Assembly (NCBI GenBank): GCA_027729805.1
Contig: JAQCEO010000017.1
Span: forward strand, 1-34,909
DNA: 34,909 bases
Origin: Actinomycetota bacterium
GTDB taxonomy: Bacteria > Actinomycetota > Actinomycetes > S36-B12
Direction of reading: 5' to 3'
How positions within the stretch are numbered: position 1 is the first letter of the stretch; each line of letters begins with the position of its first letter. Under the pieces are notes generated by a model, which saw nothing but the letters and a program-made list of their open reading frames with translations, ran no database searches and was not told where the DNA came from. Shown piece after piece: positions 27,044 through 34,909 of this stretch. Position numbers and translations under genes: made by a program.

Positions 27044-28116
27044 GTCGCGACATGACCAACGCAATCCGGGTGGTTGGTGGTGGCCTATTGGCAGCCGGGG
27101 TGCTTGCGGCTGGGGCCGCGGCCGGAGCAGCCGCGGAGCGGATCATGCTGGCACGTGGGTCAAAGCCCGACGACAAATGGTCAATGGACGAATTCGACCC
27201 TGTTACCCGTGAAGTAATAGCCAGCGATGGAACCGTGCTTCATGTTGAAATTGACGAGAATGAATCGCCGCTGACGATAATTTTCTGCCACGGATACGCT
27301 CTGAGTTTGGACTCCTGGTATTTCCAGCGCAAGGAACTCCAAGGCCAAGCGCGTTTGGTGTTTTATGACCAACGTAGTCACGGGCGCTCTGGCCGTGCGG
27401 ATTTTGATTCACACCATGTAGATCAATTGGGTGAAGATCTAGGTGACCTAATTGTGGAGGTTGCACCAAACGGACCGCTGATGCTCGTAGGGCACTCGAT
27501 GGGCGGCATGAGCATTATGGCATTTGCCGAACAGCAGCCTGAGGTTATCCGCGAGCGCGTCTATGGGGTCGCTCTGATTGCTAGCTCGGCTGGCGGCTTT
27601 ACCGAAGTAACTCTTGGTCTGCCGGCACCATTTGGGCGTATCTTTAACCGTATTGCCGCACCGGCCGCAGCCGCACTTGCTCGGCAGCGCAATCTAGTCG
27701 AGCGCGGGCGCCGAACAAGTAACGACTTAGGCATGCTTTTGACTCGCCTGTATTCATTTGGGTCGGTGGCATCTGAGCAAGCGGGTCAACTGGTTTCGAA
27801 CATGATAGCGGCCACCCCAATTGATGTCCTTGCGGAATTTTTGCCCGCTCTCCAAGATCATGACAAGCGTGAGGCTTTGCCAATACTCCAGCACACCGAA
27901 GTGCTGGTAATAGTAGGTGACTCGGATCGACTCACTCCAAGATCCCATAGCGAGGAAATTGTGAGTCGAATCCCAAGGGCGAGCTTTGTAGTAATTAAAA
28001 ATGGCGGGCACATGGTAAACATTGAGCACCATGAACAAGTTGACGCACTGCTTCAACAACTACTGGTTCGGGTTAAGCGCGACATTGATAGCGCGTCCGG
28101 TAGCGGCGTTGCATGA
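27040..28116 (+). CDS. Alpha/beta hydrolase, membrane-anchored or secreted
   Basis: 358 residues from GTG at 27040, chosen because it gives the GTGA overlap with alr seen at other gene pairs here; TTG 27034 and ATG 27052 are possible. A hydrophobic glycine/alanine-rich segment at about residues 9-32 looks like an N-terminal anchor or signal. The catalytic triad is visible: S153 in GHSMGG, D296 in GDSDRLTP, H324 in NGGHMVNIEH; HGYALSLDSW forms the oxyanion region. An alpha/beta hydrolase between alr and tsaE is a recurrent arrangement in Actinomycetota. Substrate unknown. Confidence 0.88.
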   Translation: MSRDMTNAIRVVGGGLLAAGVLAAGAAAGAAAERIMLARGSKPDDKWSMDEFDPVTREVIASDGTVLHVEIDENESPLTIIFCHGYALSLDSWYFQRKELQGQARLVFYDQRSHGRSGRADFDSHHVDQLGEDLGDLIVEVAPNGPLMLVGHSMGGMSIMAFAEQQPEVIRERVYGVALIASSAGGFTEVTLGLPAPFGRIFNRIAAPAAAALARQRNLVERGRRTSNDLGMLLTRLYSFGSVASEQAGQLVSNMIAATPIDVLAEFLPALQDHDKREALPILQHTEVLVIVGDSDRLTPRSHSEEIVSRIPRASFVVIKNGGHMVNIEHHEQVDALLQQLLVRVKRDIDSASGSGVA

Positions 28117-28589
28117 GGGAGTTTGAAGTCCAGACCGCGGCGTCGATGCAGGATTTGGGTGAACGGATTGGGCGCCGGTGTCGGCCGGGGGATTTAATTG
28201 TTCTAATCGGTGACCTCGGCTCGGGCAAAACCACGATGGTGCAAGGATTCGGGAGGGCTTTGGGCGTAAGCGAACAGATAACCAGCCCGACATTTGTAAT
28301 TGCCCGGGTTCATGTAACAGACATCGGACTACCGCACCTGGTGCACGTAGACGCCTACCGCCTTGGCTCGGCTCTGGAATTTGATGACCTTGGCCTGGAG
28401 GCTGACATCGCGGAAAGTATCACCGTTGTTGAATGGGGCGAAGGCAAAGCCGAGCAGTTGGCCAATGATTACCTGATAGTGCAGATATCTCGAGCCGATG
28501 ACGGCGTCGATGAGACCCGTTGGGTTGAAATCAGCGCTGTGGGTGACCGTTGGACAGTAAGTGACCTTGACTTGATTGCCGGGCCATGA
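28113..28589 (+). CDS. tsaE: tRNA t6A synthesis ATPase TsaE
   Basis: 158 residues. TsaE is the ATPase that resets the TsaB-TsaD complex during synthesis of N6-threonylcarbamoyladenosine at position 37 of tRNAs reading ANN codons. The P-loop is GDLGSGKTT (33-41), followed by SPTFVIARVH; HVDAYRLGSALEFDDLGLE and VVEWGEGKAE are further signatures. The ATG overlaps the hydrolase stop by 4 bases and its own stop overlaps tsaB by 4. The C-terminal 30 residues are divergent. Confidence 0.95.
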   Translation: MREFEVQTAASMQDLGERIGRRCRPGDLIVLIGDLGSGKTTMVQGFGRALGVSEQITSPTFVIARVHVTDIGLPHLVHVDAYRLGSALEFDDLGLEADIAESITVVEWGEGKAEQLANDYLIVQISRADDGVDETRWVEISAVGDRWTVSDLDLIAGP

Positions 28590-29254
28590 TTATTTTGGCT
28601 TTGGATACTGCCTCGGCGGCCACTTCGGTGGCGTTGGTTGATGGGGATCGTATTTTGGGGTCGGAGCGACATGTTGATGCGCGCCGGCATGCCGAACTCC
28701 TAGCGCCGATGATTGCTGCAGTGGTGGCCGGGTGCACCGTGGACGCGGTGGTGTGCGGGGTCGGCCCCGGCCCTTACACCGGGCTTCGGGTGGGAGTTGC
28801 CACCGCGCAGAGCCTCGGACTTGCCTGGGGGGTGCCGGTGGTAGGGATTTGCTCACTCGATGCCATTGCCTATGCCGCGCGCGCAGCCGGAGTAACCGGT
28901 GAATTCATCGCGGCTATTGATGCGCGTCGAAGCGAGGTGTATTGGGCCCGCTACGGCGAACATCGGCTGGCGGGCCCGTTTGTGAACCGCCCCGATGGGC
29001 TCGACCCGCAGGTGCTCGCCCTGCCTTGGCTGGGGGTAGGTACCGCACCACAGTATCCAGATGCCACCGCCTTGGCCCAGCTCGCGATGCCACTGCTTCT
29101 CGCCGAGGTACCGCTCGGTGAACGCATCACCGACCTAGCCACCCACGGGACAGATGACTCCGCGACCGCTAAGCAGCTGGGGCTCCAGCAGCTGTTGCCG
29201 CCGTACCCGCTCTATGTGCGCAAGCCTGATGCGGTTGCAGGTGTTAAGCCATGA
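28586..29254 (+). CDS. tsaB: tRNA t6A synthesis protein TsaB
   Basis: 222 residues. TsaB is an inactive homologue of TsaD that forms the scaffold dimer with it. The start MIILALDTASAATSVALVDG and the block GVGPGPYTGLRVGVATAQSL are diagnostic. Overlaps tsaE and rimI by 4 bases each. It is an ASKHA-fold protein without a complete active site, as expected of the family. Confidence 0.95.
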   Translation: MIILALDTASAATSVALVDGDRILGSERHVDARRHAELLAPMIAAVVAGCTVDAVVCGVGPGPYTGLRVGVATAQSLGLAWGVPVVGICSLDAIAYAARAAGVTGEFIAAIDARRSEVYWARYGEHRLAGPFVNRPDGLDPQVLALPWLGVGTAPQYPDATALAQLAMPLLLAEVPLGERITDLATHGTDDSATAKQLGLQQLLPPYPLYVRKPDAVAGVKP

Positions 29255-29730
29255 CAGCCGTTGAGGTGCGGCCCATGCGCTGGTGGGATATCCCTGCCGT
29301 GCACATGATTGAGACATCAATATTCACCAACGACCCATGGAGCATTGAGCAATTTTGGTCTGAGTTATCAGAACCCACCCGGCACTACTTCATTGCCGCA
29401 ATCGATGGTGACATAGTCGGCTATGCGGGTAGTTTCGTGCTCAGCCCCGAAGCCGATGTGCAGACAATCGGGGTAGCCTCGGGTCATCAGGGCCAAGGAA
29501 TCGGCGGGTTACTACTCACGACCTTGATCGAACATGCGATGCAAGCACATGCAGCGCAGTTGATCCTTGAAGTTCGCTCCGACAATGTGGCGGCGATCGC
29601 TATGTATCAACAATTTGGGTTCGACCGAATTAGTTCGCGCCCCAATTACTACGCCCCTGATGTAGACGCTTTGATCATGCGACTGCGACCACTTGCGCTA
29701 GACACCACTTACGGCGGCGGCAAGCGATGA
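29251..29730 (+). CDS. rimI: Ribosomal protein alanine N-acetyltransferase
   Basis: 159 residues, a GNAT acetyltransferase. RimI acetylates the N-terminal alanine of S18 in enteric bacteria; in this locus it stands between tsaB and tsaD as usual. Signatures are [20 protein letters not shown] near the N-terminus, the acetyl-CoA loop [20 protein letters not shown] and the C-terminal [20 protein letters not shown]. 4-base overlaps on both sides. Confidence 0.93.
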   Translation: MTAVEVRPMRWWDIPAVHMIETSIFTNDPWSIEQFWSELSEPTRHYFIAAIDGDIVGYAGSFVLSPEADVQTIGVASGHQGQGIGGLLLTTLIEHAMQAHAAQLILEVRSDNVAAIAMYQQFGFDRISSRPNYYAPDVDALIMRLRPLALDTTYGGGKR

Positions 29731-30779
29731 TGAGTGAGCCACTTGTTCTAGGTATTGAGACCTCATGTGATGAAACCGGCGTCGGCATTGTTCGCGGTGC
29801 CACCTTGCTGGCAGATGAGGTGGCCTCGAGTGTTGACGAACATGCGCGGTTCGGGGGAGTAGTACCGGAGATCGCTAGTCGAGCGCATCTTGAAGCCATG
29901 GTGCCAACCATTGAGCGGGCCTGCGCGGTCGCGAAAGTCAAACTAAGTAACATTGACGCCATTGCGGTGACCGGTGGCCCCGGGCTTGTTGGCGCACTCA
30001 TTGTTGGGACATCGAGCGCTAAAGCCCTGGCACTTGCCCTTGGCATCCCGGTTTTCGCTGTCAACCACTTGGCCGGACATATTGTCGTTGATGAGCTTGA
30101 GCACGGGCCACTACCCGATTCGGTCATCGGCCTGCTGGTATCTGGTGGACATTCATCCTTAATCCAACTGACCGGGAGTGACTTTCGCGCACTTGGTGCC
30201 ACCTTGGATGATGCCGCCGGTGAGGCCTTCGACAAAGTTGCACGCCTGCTCGGGTTGCCATTTCCTGGTGGGCCTTGGATAGATCAAATAGCGCAAAGTG
30301 GTGACGAAAATGCAATTGCATTTCCACGCGGTTTGACCGCGGCGCACGAAGGTGCAGCCAACAGGTTGAACTTCTCGTTTTCCGGCTTGAAAACAGCGGT
30401 TGCTCGATGGGTCAAGCAGCAGCAGCAAGCCGGCAACGGGGTTTCGGTACCAGATGTCGCGGCCAGCTTCCAAGAAGCCGTGGTGGATGTTCTCACCCAG
30501 AAAGCTTTCGCTGCATGCCAAGACACCGGAATTGAGCATCTAGTTATTGGCGGTGGGGTAGCCGCAAACAGTCGGTTACGAGCCCGAGCACTGGAGCGCG
30601 CTGCCAGCATTGGGGTTTCGGTTCGAATCCCACGCCCAGGGTTGTGCACCGACAATGGCGCCATGATCGCCGCGCTCGGGTCTCGTTTGTTGATGCGTGG
30701 AGCGACCCCATCAGACTTGTCATTCTCGACGACCTCGGTACTGCCCATAGAAACGGTTGTTCTCGATGAACTTGACTGA
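29727..30779 (+). CDS. tsaD: tRNA t6A transferase TsaD
   Basis: 350 residues. TsaD transfers the threonylcarbamoyl group to A37 of tRNA. The start has [14 protein letters not shown]; the iron-binding HxxxH is H114-LAG-H118 in [18 protein letters not shown] and [20 protein letters not shown] are conserved, and [14 protein letters not shown] supplies the C-terminal metal ligand. Two ATGs in tandem (29727 and 29730); the first gives the 4-base overlap with rimI. Overlaps mmuM by 14 bases. Confidence 0.96.
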   Translation: MMSEPLVLGIETSCDETGVGIVRGATLLADEVASSVDEHARFGGVVPEIASRAHLEAMVPTIERACAVAKVKLSNIDAIAVTGGPGLVGALIVGTSSAKALALALGIPVFAVNHLAGHIVVDELEHGPLPDSVIGLLVSGGHSSLIQLTGSDFRALGATLDDAAGEAFDKVARLLGLPFPGGPWIDQIAQSGDENAIAFPRGLTAAHEGAANRLNFSFSGLKTAVARWVKQQQQAGNGVSVPDVAASFQEAVVDVLTQKAFAACQDTGIEHLVIGGGVAANSRLRARALERAASIGVSVRIPRPGLCTDNGAMIAALGSRLLMRGATPSDLSFSTTSVLPIETVVLDELD

Positions 30780-31665
30780 CCGGCCGGGGATCACGATCGT
30801 CGATGGTGGTCTGTCAACACAACTTGAGTTGATGGGCTGTGACATATCGGGCTCCCTTTGGACCGGCCGGGCGTTGCTCGAGAAACCAGACGCGATTGAA
30901 AGTGCGCATCGCGCATTTGTCGAAGCCGGCGCTGATGTGCTGATCACCGCGAGCTATCAGGTCTCGCGCCCAGGGTTCATCGAAGCCGGATTGACCGCAG
31001 CTGATGCGGATCGGTGCCTGCTAAGGAGTATTGAGGTAGCGCGAGCTGCTGGTGCATCGTCTACCATCGTTGCCGCGAGTGTTGGCCCCTACGGTGCGAT
31101 CAGCCACGATGGCGGCGAGTATCGGGGTAACTATGGGCTCAGTGCTGCGCAACTTCGCGATTTTCATCGACCCCGTATTGAAATCCTTGCGAGCGGATCA
31201 CCGGATCTGCTCGCGATCGAAACCATCCCCGATGTGCGCGAGATAGAGGCGATCGCCGACATCCTCGCTGACTTCCCACTCCTGCCGGCCTGGATTACTT
31301 TCACCGCGGCCGATGGCGCTCACACCTGTGCCGGTCAACCGATTGAGGCCGCCATCGAGGTCGCCGATGGGGTTCCCAGCGTGCAGTTGGTGGGCATCAA
31401 CTGCACCGCACCGCAGTTTGTCCCGCAGTTGCTCGTGCGAATCACCGCGACCACAAATAAGGCGGTTATCGCCTACCCCAATGCCGGTGGGGTGTGGTCG
31501 GCCCAAAACGAATCTTGGCAGGAGGTGCCCGCCGCTTCCGGAGCAGCGGACGCCGTTAACTGGGTGGAGTTGGGCGCCACGTGGGTCGGCGGCTGTTGCG
31601 GCACTGATGCTGCAGCAATTTCAGCGATCCGGTCAGCGGTAGGTTGCTTCGTGGTTGAGCGATGA
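30766..31665 (+). CDS. mmuM: Homocysteine S-methyltransferase
   Basis: 299 residues from ATG 30766 (a TTG at 30757 is also in frame). The family uses S-methylmethionine or S-adenosylmethionine to methylate homocysteine to methionine. Zinc ligands are C213 in GINCTAP and C277-C278 in GGCCGTD; the N-terminal [19 protein letters not shown] and ASVGPYGA are characteristic. It overlaps the end of tsaD by 14 bases without a ribosome-binding site, so it is probably coupled. It is the last gene before the accessory segment. Confidence 0.92.
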   Translation: MNLTDRPGITIVDGGLSTQLELMGCDISGSLWTGRALLEKPDAIESAHRAFVEAGADVLITASYQVSRPGFIEAGLTAADADRCLLRSIEVARAAGASSTIVAASVGPYGAISHDGGEYRGNYGLSAAQLRDFHRPRIEILASGSPDLLAIETIPDVREIEAIADILADFPLLPAWITFTAADGAHTCAGQPIEAAIEVADGVPSVQLVGINCTAPQFVPQLLVRITATTNKAVIAYPNAGGVWSAQNESWQEVPAASGAADAVNWVELGATWVGGCCGTDAAAISAIRSAVGCFVVER

Positions 31666-31814
31666 GTTAGTTGGTGATTTGGCAGTTACAAGGGAAGGAA
31701 CCCTAATGCCAACAAGCGGTGTTCCAAGCCAGCACCGCTCACCTGACCGACCTTTGCGCTCATCAATTCTGTAATCAAGGACGGTGCCTAGCTTTTTTAG
31801 GTTGATTTCGTGAT
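31666..31814 (+). other. Intergenic segment after mmuM
   Basis: 149 bases. A 22-codon frame at 31706-31774 (starts MPTSGVPSQHRSP) is preceded by AAGGGAAGGAACCC, which resembles a ribosome-binding site, but the peptide matches nothing I know. A CCTA-GCTTTTTT-AGG motif near 31787-31802 may be a weak terminator for the convergent genes. On the - strand a frame runs across the whole segment without recognisable homology. Confidence 0.3.
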
Positions 31815-32105
31815 TCACGTAGAGTTAGAGGCGAAGACTGGTCCCCGCACTTCGGAGACGTAAGTAACTGGCATTTGAGTTGCTGCCTGAGCACGTATCG
31901 CTTCTTGCTTTTCACGGGCACTGTTAGCTGTTTGCTCATCGGGGTAAATAGTCACCACCTGAAGGGAGTCAGGTCCGGTTTCAACAAAGTAGACACTCTT
32001 GGCGCCTAGGGCCATGACGCCTGGAACAAATTGTGACTGCACGACAGAAGTGAGCGTATCGTCGAGTGTAGAATTTGATGACCACTGACTAATTACACAG
32101 AACAT
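31815..32105 (-). CDS. Hypothetical protein, possibly a dimeric alpha-beta barrel
   Basis: 96 residues starting MFCVISQWSSNSTLDDTLTS, ending EVRGPVFASNST. The ATG at 32105 is chosen over one 18 bases upstream because GAGGAAG (32114-32120, - strand) is well placed as its ribosome-binding site. The pattern strand-helix-strand (AKSVYFVETGPDSLQVVTIY) followed by a helix (DEQTANSAREKQEAIRAQAA) suggests a small ferredoxin-like fold like that of antibiotic-biosynthesis monooxygenase domains, but there is no firm family. Base composition is more AT-rich than the neighbours and it is the only intact - strand gene, which points to transfer with the adjoining IS remnant. Confidence 0.6.
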   Translation of the reverse strand: MFCVISQWSSNSTLDDTLTSVVQSQFVPGVMALGAKSVYFVETGPDSLQVVTIYPDEQTANSAREKQEAIRAQAATQMPVTYVSEVRGPVFASNST

Positions 32106-32234
32106 CTTGTTGCTTCCTCTCATCAGGTGAATGTCTTAGTCATCAAGGAAATTAACATATACTTACCTACAATGCATGAACACCTACTGAATAATTCTGA
32201 AACTCTCCGGACGTCTCCGTTGAGCAAGACCTTT
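32106..32234 (-). other. AT-rich region upstream of the - strand gene
   Basis: This stretch is markedly richer in A and T than the window. Read on the - strand it holds TATGTT-like and TATATG-like -10 sequences with GTTCAT about 16 bases before TATGTT, so a promoter for the 96-residue gene is plausible but weak. No open frame or tRNA seen. Confidence 0.35.
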
Positions 32235-32260
32235 TGACCCGCCCCTGTTTCGTGAGACAG
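32235..32260. repeat. Probable terminal inverted repeat of an IS3-family element
   Basis: The sequence beginning TGACCCGCCCCTGT at 32235, immediately downstream of the transposase fragment's stop (- strand), has the TG...GCCCC pattern of IS3-family ends. The partner end is not found before groES, so the element is truncated. Assignment rests on position and general resemblance. Confidence 0.45.
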
Positions 32261-32275
32261 TTCCTTTGTTAGCCC

Positions 32276-32590
32276 TTAGTGGTGGTTCCAATCTGGTATG
32301 AACTTGTTGGGCGTTAGGTAGCCCAATGAGGAGTGCGGGTGGTGCTGGTTGTAGTCCTGCCGGTAGTCCTCGGCCATGATTTTGGCTTCCAGCAGGGTGT
32401 GGAACTGCGCCACGAACGGGTGCTGCCATGGTGATCCAGGGTCGATGAGAACGATGCCGGTGGGGCTGAACTTGCACCAGTCCGCGATGGCGTCGGAGGT
32501 CATTTCTGTCCCGACATCCATCCTTAGAAACGTGGGGCTGCCGCCGCCCGGTTTGGCGACTAAACCCAATGGGAACGCCCAAAACACCAA
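32276..32590 (-). pseudogene. IS3-family transposase (OrfB) fragment
   Basis: The last about 85 codons read GGSPTFLRMDVGTEMTSDAI, ADWCKFSPTGIVLIDPGSPW, FHTLLEAKIMAEDYRQDYNQ and HHPHSSLGYLTPNKF, the C-terminal part of the IS3-type integrase core. The whole N-terminal half of OrfB and OrfA are missing. Between PWQHPFV and FHTLLE about 15 residues normally present (ESFN...RDE) are deleted in frame, removing the catalytic glutamate of the DDE triad, and the usual DNG after the second aspartate is DVG. It cannot be active. The first 19 codons of the frame are not transposase. Confidence 0.85.
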
Positions 32591-32645
32591 AAAACAACAG
32601 CAAAACCCAAATCAGGTCGGAGAACCCGAAAGCCCGGGCGCCCAC
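32540..32645 (-). pseudogene. Short hydrophobic reading frame joined to the IS fragment
   Basis: On the - strand, another frame from a possible GTG at 32645 reads MGARAFGFSDLIWVLLLFFG then VLGVPIGFSRQTGRR before running into transposase sequence out of frame. One membrane helix followed by a glycine-proline turn and basic residues recalls the N-terminus of TatA-type proteins, but the match is loose and there is no ribosome-binding site. It may be the start of a gene cut by the IS, or chance. Confidence 0.25.
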
Positions 32646-32669
32646 GGCGGGGGAGGTGGACTAGGGCCG

Positions 32670-32696
32670 CTGGCACTCAAGTTGACAGAGTGCTAA
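32670..32696. promoter_or_regulatory. CIRCE operator of groES (HrcA binding site)
   Basis: The inverted repeat CTGGCACTC (32670-32678), nine spacer bases, GAGTGCTAA (32688-32696) matches the CIRCE consensus TTAGCACTC-N9-GAGTGCTAA; the right arm is perfect and the left has two differences at its outer end. HrcA bound here would cover the -35 and spacer of the groES promoter. hrcA itself is not in the window. Confidence 0.92.
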
Positions 32697-32710
32697 TGGA
32701 CCCGTAATGT
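32682..32710 (+). promoter_or_regulatory. groES promoter
   Basis: A perfect TTGACA -35 (32682-32687) and TAATGT -10 (32705-32710) are spaced by exactly 17 bases. The -35 lies inside the CIRCE spacer and right arm begins right after it. Transcription should start near 32717, giving a leader of about 80 bases before groES. This is the strongest promoter in the window. Confidence 0.9.
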
Positions 32711-32752
32711 TCCCTCTGGCACTCCCCACCGGGGACTGCCAACTATCCACCG

Positions 32753-32787
32753 CTCCCGCAAGGGAGTCACCCAACTCCTTCGGAGGG
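32753..32787 (+). promoter_or_regulatory. Hairpins in the groES leader, one covering the ribosome-binding site
   Basis: CTCCC (32753-32757) pairs with GGGAG (32762-32766) around GCAA. Then CTCC (32775-32778) can pair with GGAG (32782-32785), which is part of the ribosome-binding site GGAGGG (32782-32787), with two extra C-G pairs possible across a bulge. Partial masking of the site is seen on paper; thermosensing is only a hypothesis. Confidence 0.4.
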
Positions 32788-32795
32788 ACGCCACA

Positions 32796-33095
32796 GTGTC
32801 GGTCTCCATCAAGCCGCTCGAGGATCGAATCTTGGTCCAAACCCTAGAAGCCGAGCAGACCACTGCTTCTGGCCTCGTCATCCCAGATACCGCCAAGGAA
32901 AAGCCCCAAGAGGGCAAAGTAATTGCGGTTGGCCCGGGTCGTTTCGACGAGGACGGTGCGAAGCGGATCCCGCTCGACATCAAGGCCGGCGATATCGTCA
33001 TCTACAGCAAGTACGGCGGCACCGAGGTCAAGTACAACAATGAGGAGTACTTGATCCTCTCGGCCCGCGACGTGTTGGCGATCGTCGAGAAGTAG
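32796..33095 (+). CDS. groES: Co-chaperonin GroES
   Basis: 99 residues from GTG at 32796 with GGAGGG at 32782-32787. GroES caps the GroEL folding chamber. The start [20 protein letters not shown], the mobile loop [20 protein letters not shown] and [20 protein letters not shown] are canonical, ending [10 protein letters not shown]. Expression should respond to heat through the CIRCE operator upstream. Position next to tsaD-mmuM and before groEL is typical of Actinomycetota, apart from the intervening IS debris. Confidence 0.97.
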   Translation: MSVSIKPLEDRILVQTLEAEQTTASGLVIPDTAKEKPQEGKVIAVGPGRFDEDGAKRIPLDIKAGDIVIYSKYGGTEVKYNNEEYLILSARDVLAIVEK

Positions 33096-33125
33096 TTCGA
33101 CCCAAGCATCGTCATTGACGTAAGC

Positions 33126-33165
33126 CGCCCCGGTCACCGGTAGTACCGGGTGCCGGGGCGCTTTC
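33126..33165 (+). terminator. Terminator-like hairpin between groES and groEL
   Basis: CGCCCCGG (33126-33133) pairs with CCGGGGCG (33153-33160), continued inside by CACCGGT/ACCGGGTG with a single bulge, giving about 15 pairs around a 3-base loop, followed by CTTTCG. It lies 30 bases after groES and could lower groEL expression relative to groES or stabilise the groES mRNA 3' end. No CIRCE precedes groEL separately. Confidence 0.7.
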
Positions 33166-33217
33166 GTCAGGCGGTAGCAGTACCTGCCCAACCAACAACT
33201 TGATAACCGTTTCGTAA

Positions 33218-34879
<1,662 letters not shown>

Positions 34880-34909
34880 TCAAAAACAACTAAGGGGCGC
34901 CGCGCAGTT

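Noticed and set aside
31706-31774. 22-codon frame with a purine-rich upstream sequence
   Set aside because: Too short, not recognisable, and in a segment likely disturbed by insertion; mentioned only in the intergenic entry.

Overview
The window is a chromosomal housekeeping region from a moderately GC-rich bacterium of the Actinomycetota. The evidence is gene order (tuf, S10-spc-alpha ribosomal cluster, truA, then rplM-rpsI-glmM-glmS-nnr-alr-hydrolase-tsaE-tsaB-rimI-tsaD, then groES-groEL), zinc-binding S14, S4 and L36, a short LID-less adenylate kinase, many GTG/TTG starts, ATGA/GTGA gene overlaps, and a histidine-rich GroEL1-type tail. I cannot place it to genus.

Layout. 1-100 is the 3' end of tuf, closed by a GC-rich hairpin. 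234-17239 is one almost unbroken cluster on the + strand: rpsJ to rpsQ (S10 type), rplN to secY-adk-map (spc type), and infA-rpmJ-rpsM-rpsK-rpsD-rpoA-rplQ (alpha type). It ends at a 14-bp-stem hairpin directly before truA. The cluster is interrupted between map and infA by a gene for a secreted chagasin-like (I42) protease-inhibitor homologue. That gene has its own promoter, and the promoter spacing implies a leaderless mRNA. Between rpmJ and rpsM lie about 180 bases that can form five hairpins in a row, a candidate leader or attenuator for the alpha-type genes. truA is translationally coupled to an ABC-F ATPase.

19892-31665 holds rplM-rpsI, then cell-wall precursor genes (glmM, glmS, alr), NAD(P)HX repair (nnrE/nnrD fusion), an alpha/beta hydrolase, the t6A tRNA-modification genes tsaE, tsaB and tsaD with rimI, and a homocysteine S-methyltransferase. 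Most neighbours overlap by 4 bases. The 310-base gap between glmM and glmS contains, on the - strand, a decayed gene that looks like the two ends of a DUF389 membrane protein with the middle deleted.

31666-32669 is the only clearly accessory stretch. It has a small AT-rich - strand gene of unknown function, an IS3-family end, a transposase fragment missing its catalytic glutamate, and a short hydrophobic reading frame. It abuts the groES control region, which has a CIRCE operator (HrcA) interleaved with a TTGACA-17-TAATGT promoter. groES and groEL follow, separated by a terminator-like hairpin. The window ends 30 bases after groEL.

Notable themes are low-complexity, strongly charged tails on L22 (basic), S3, RpoA and L17 (acidic) and on the N-terminus of S9. 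Two of these are encoded by exact or near-exact 15-bp tandem repeats. I found no convincing complete new multi-gene system. The best candidates for something undescribed are the rpmJ-rpsM RNA region, the leaderless inhibitor gene and the repeat-driven ribosomal protein tails.
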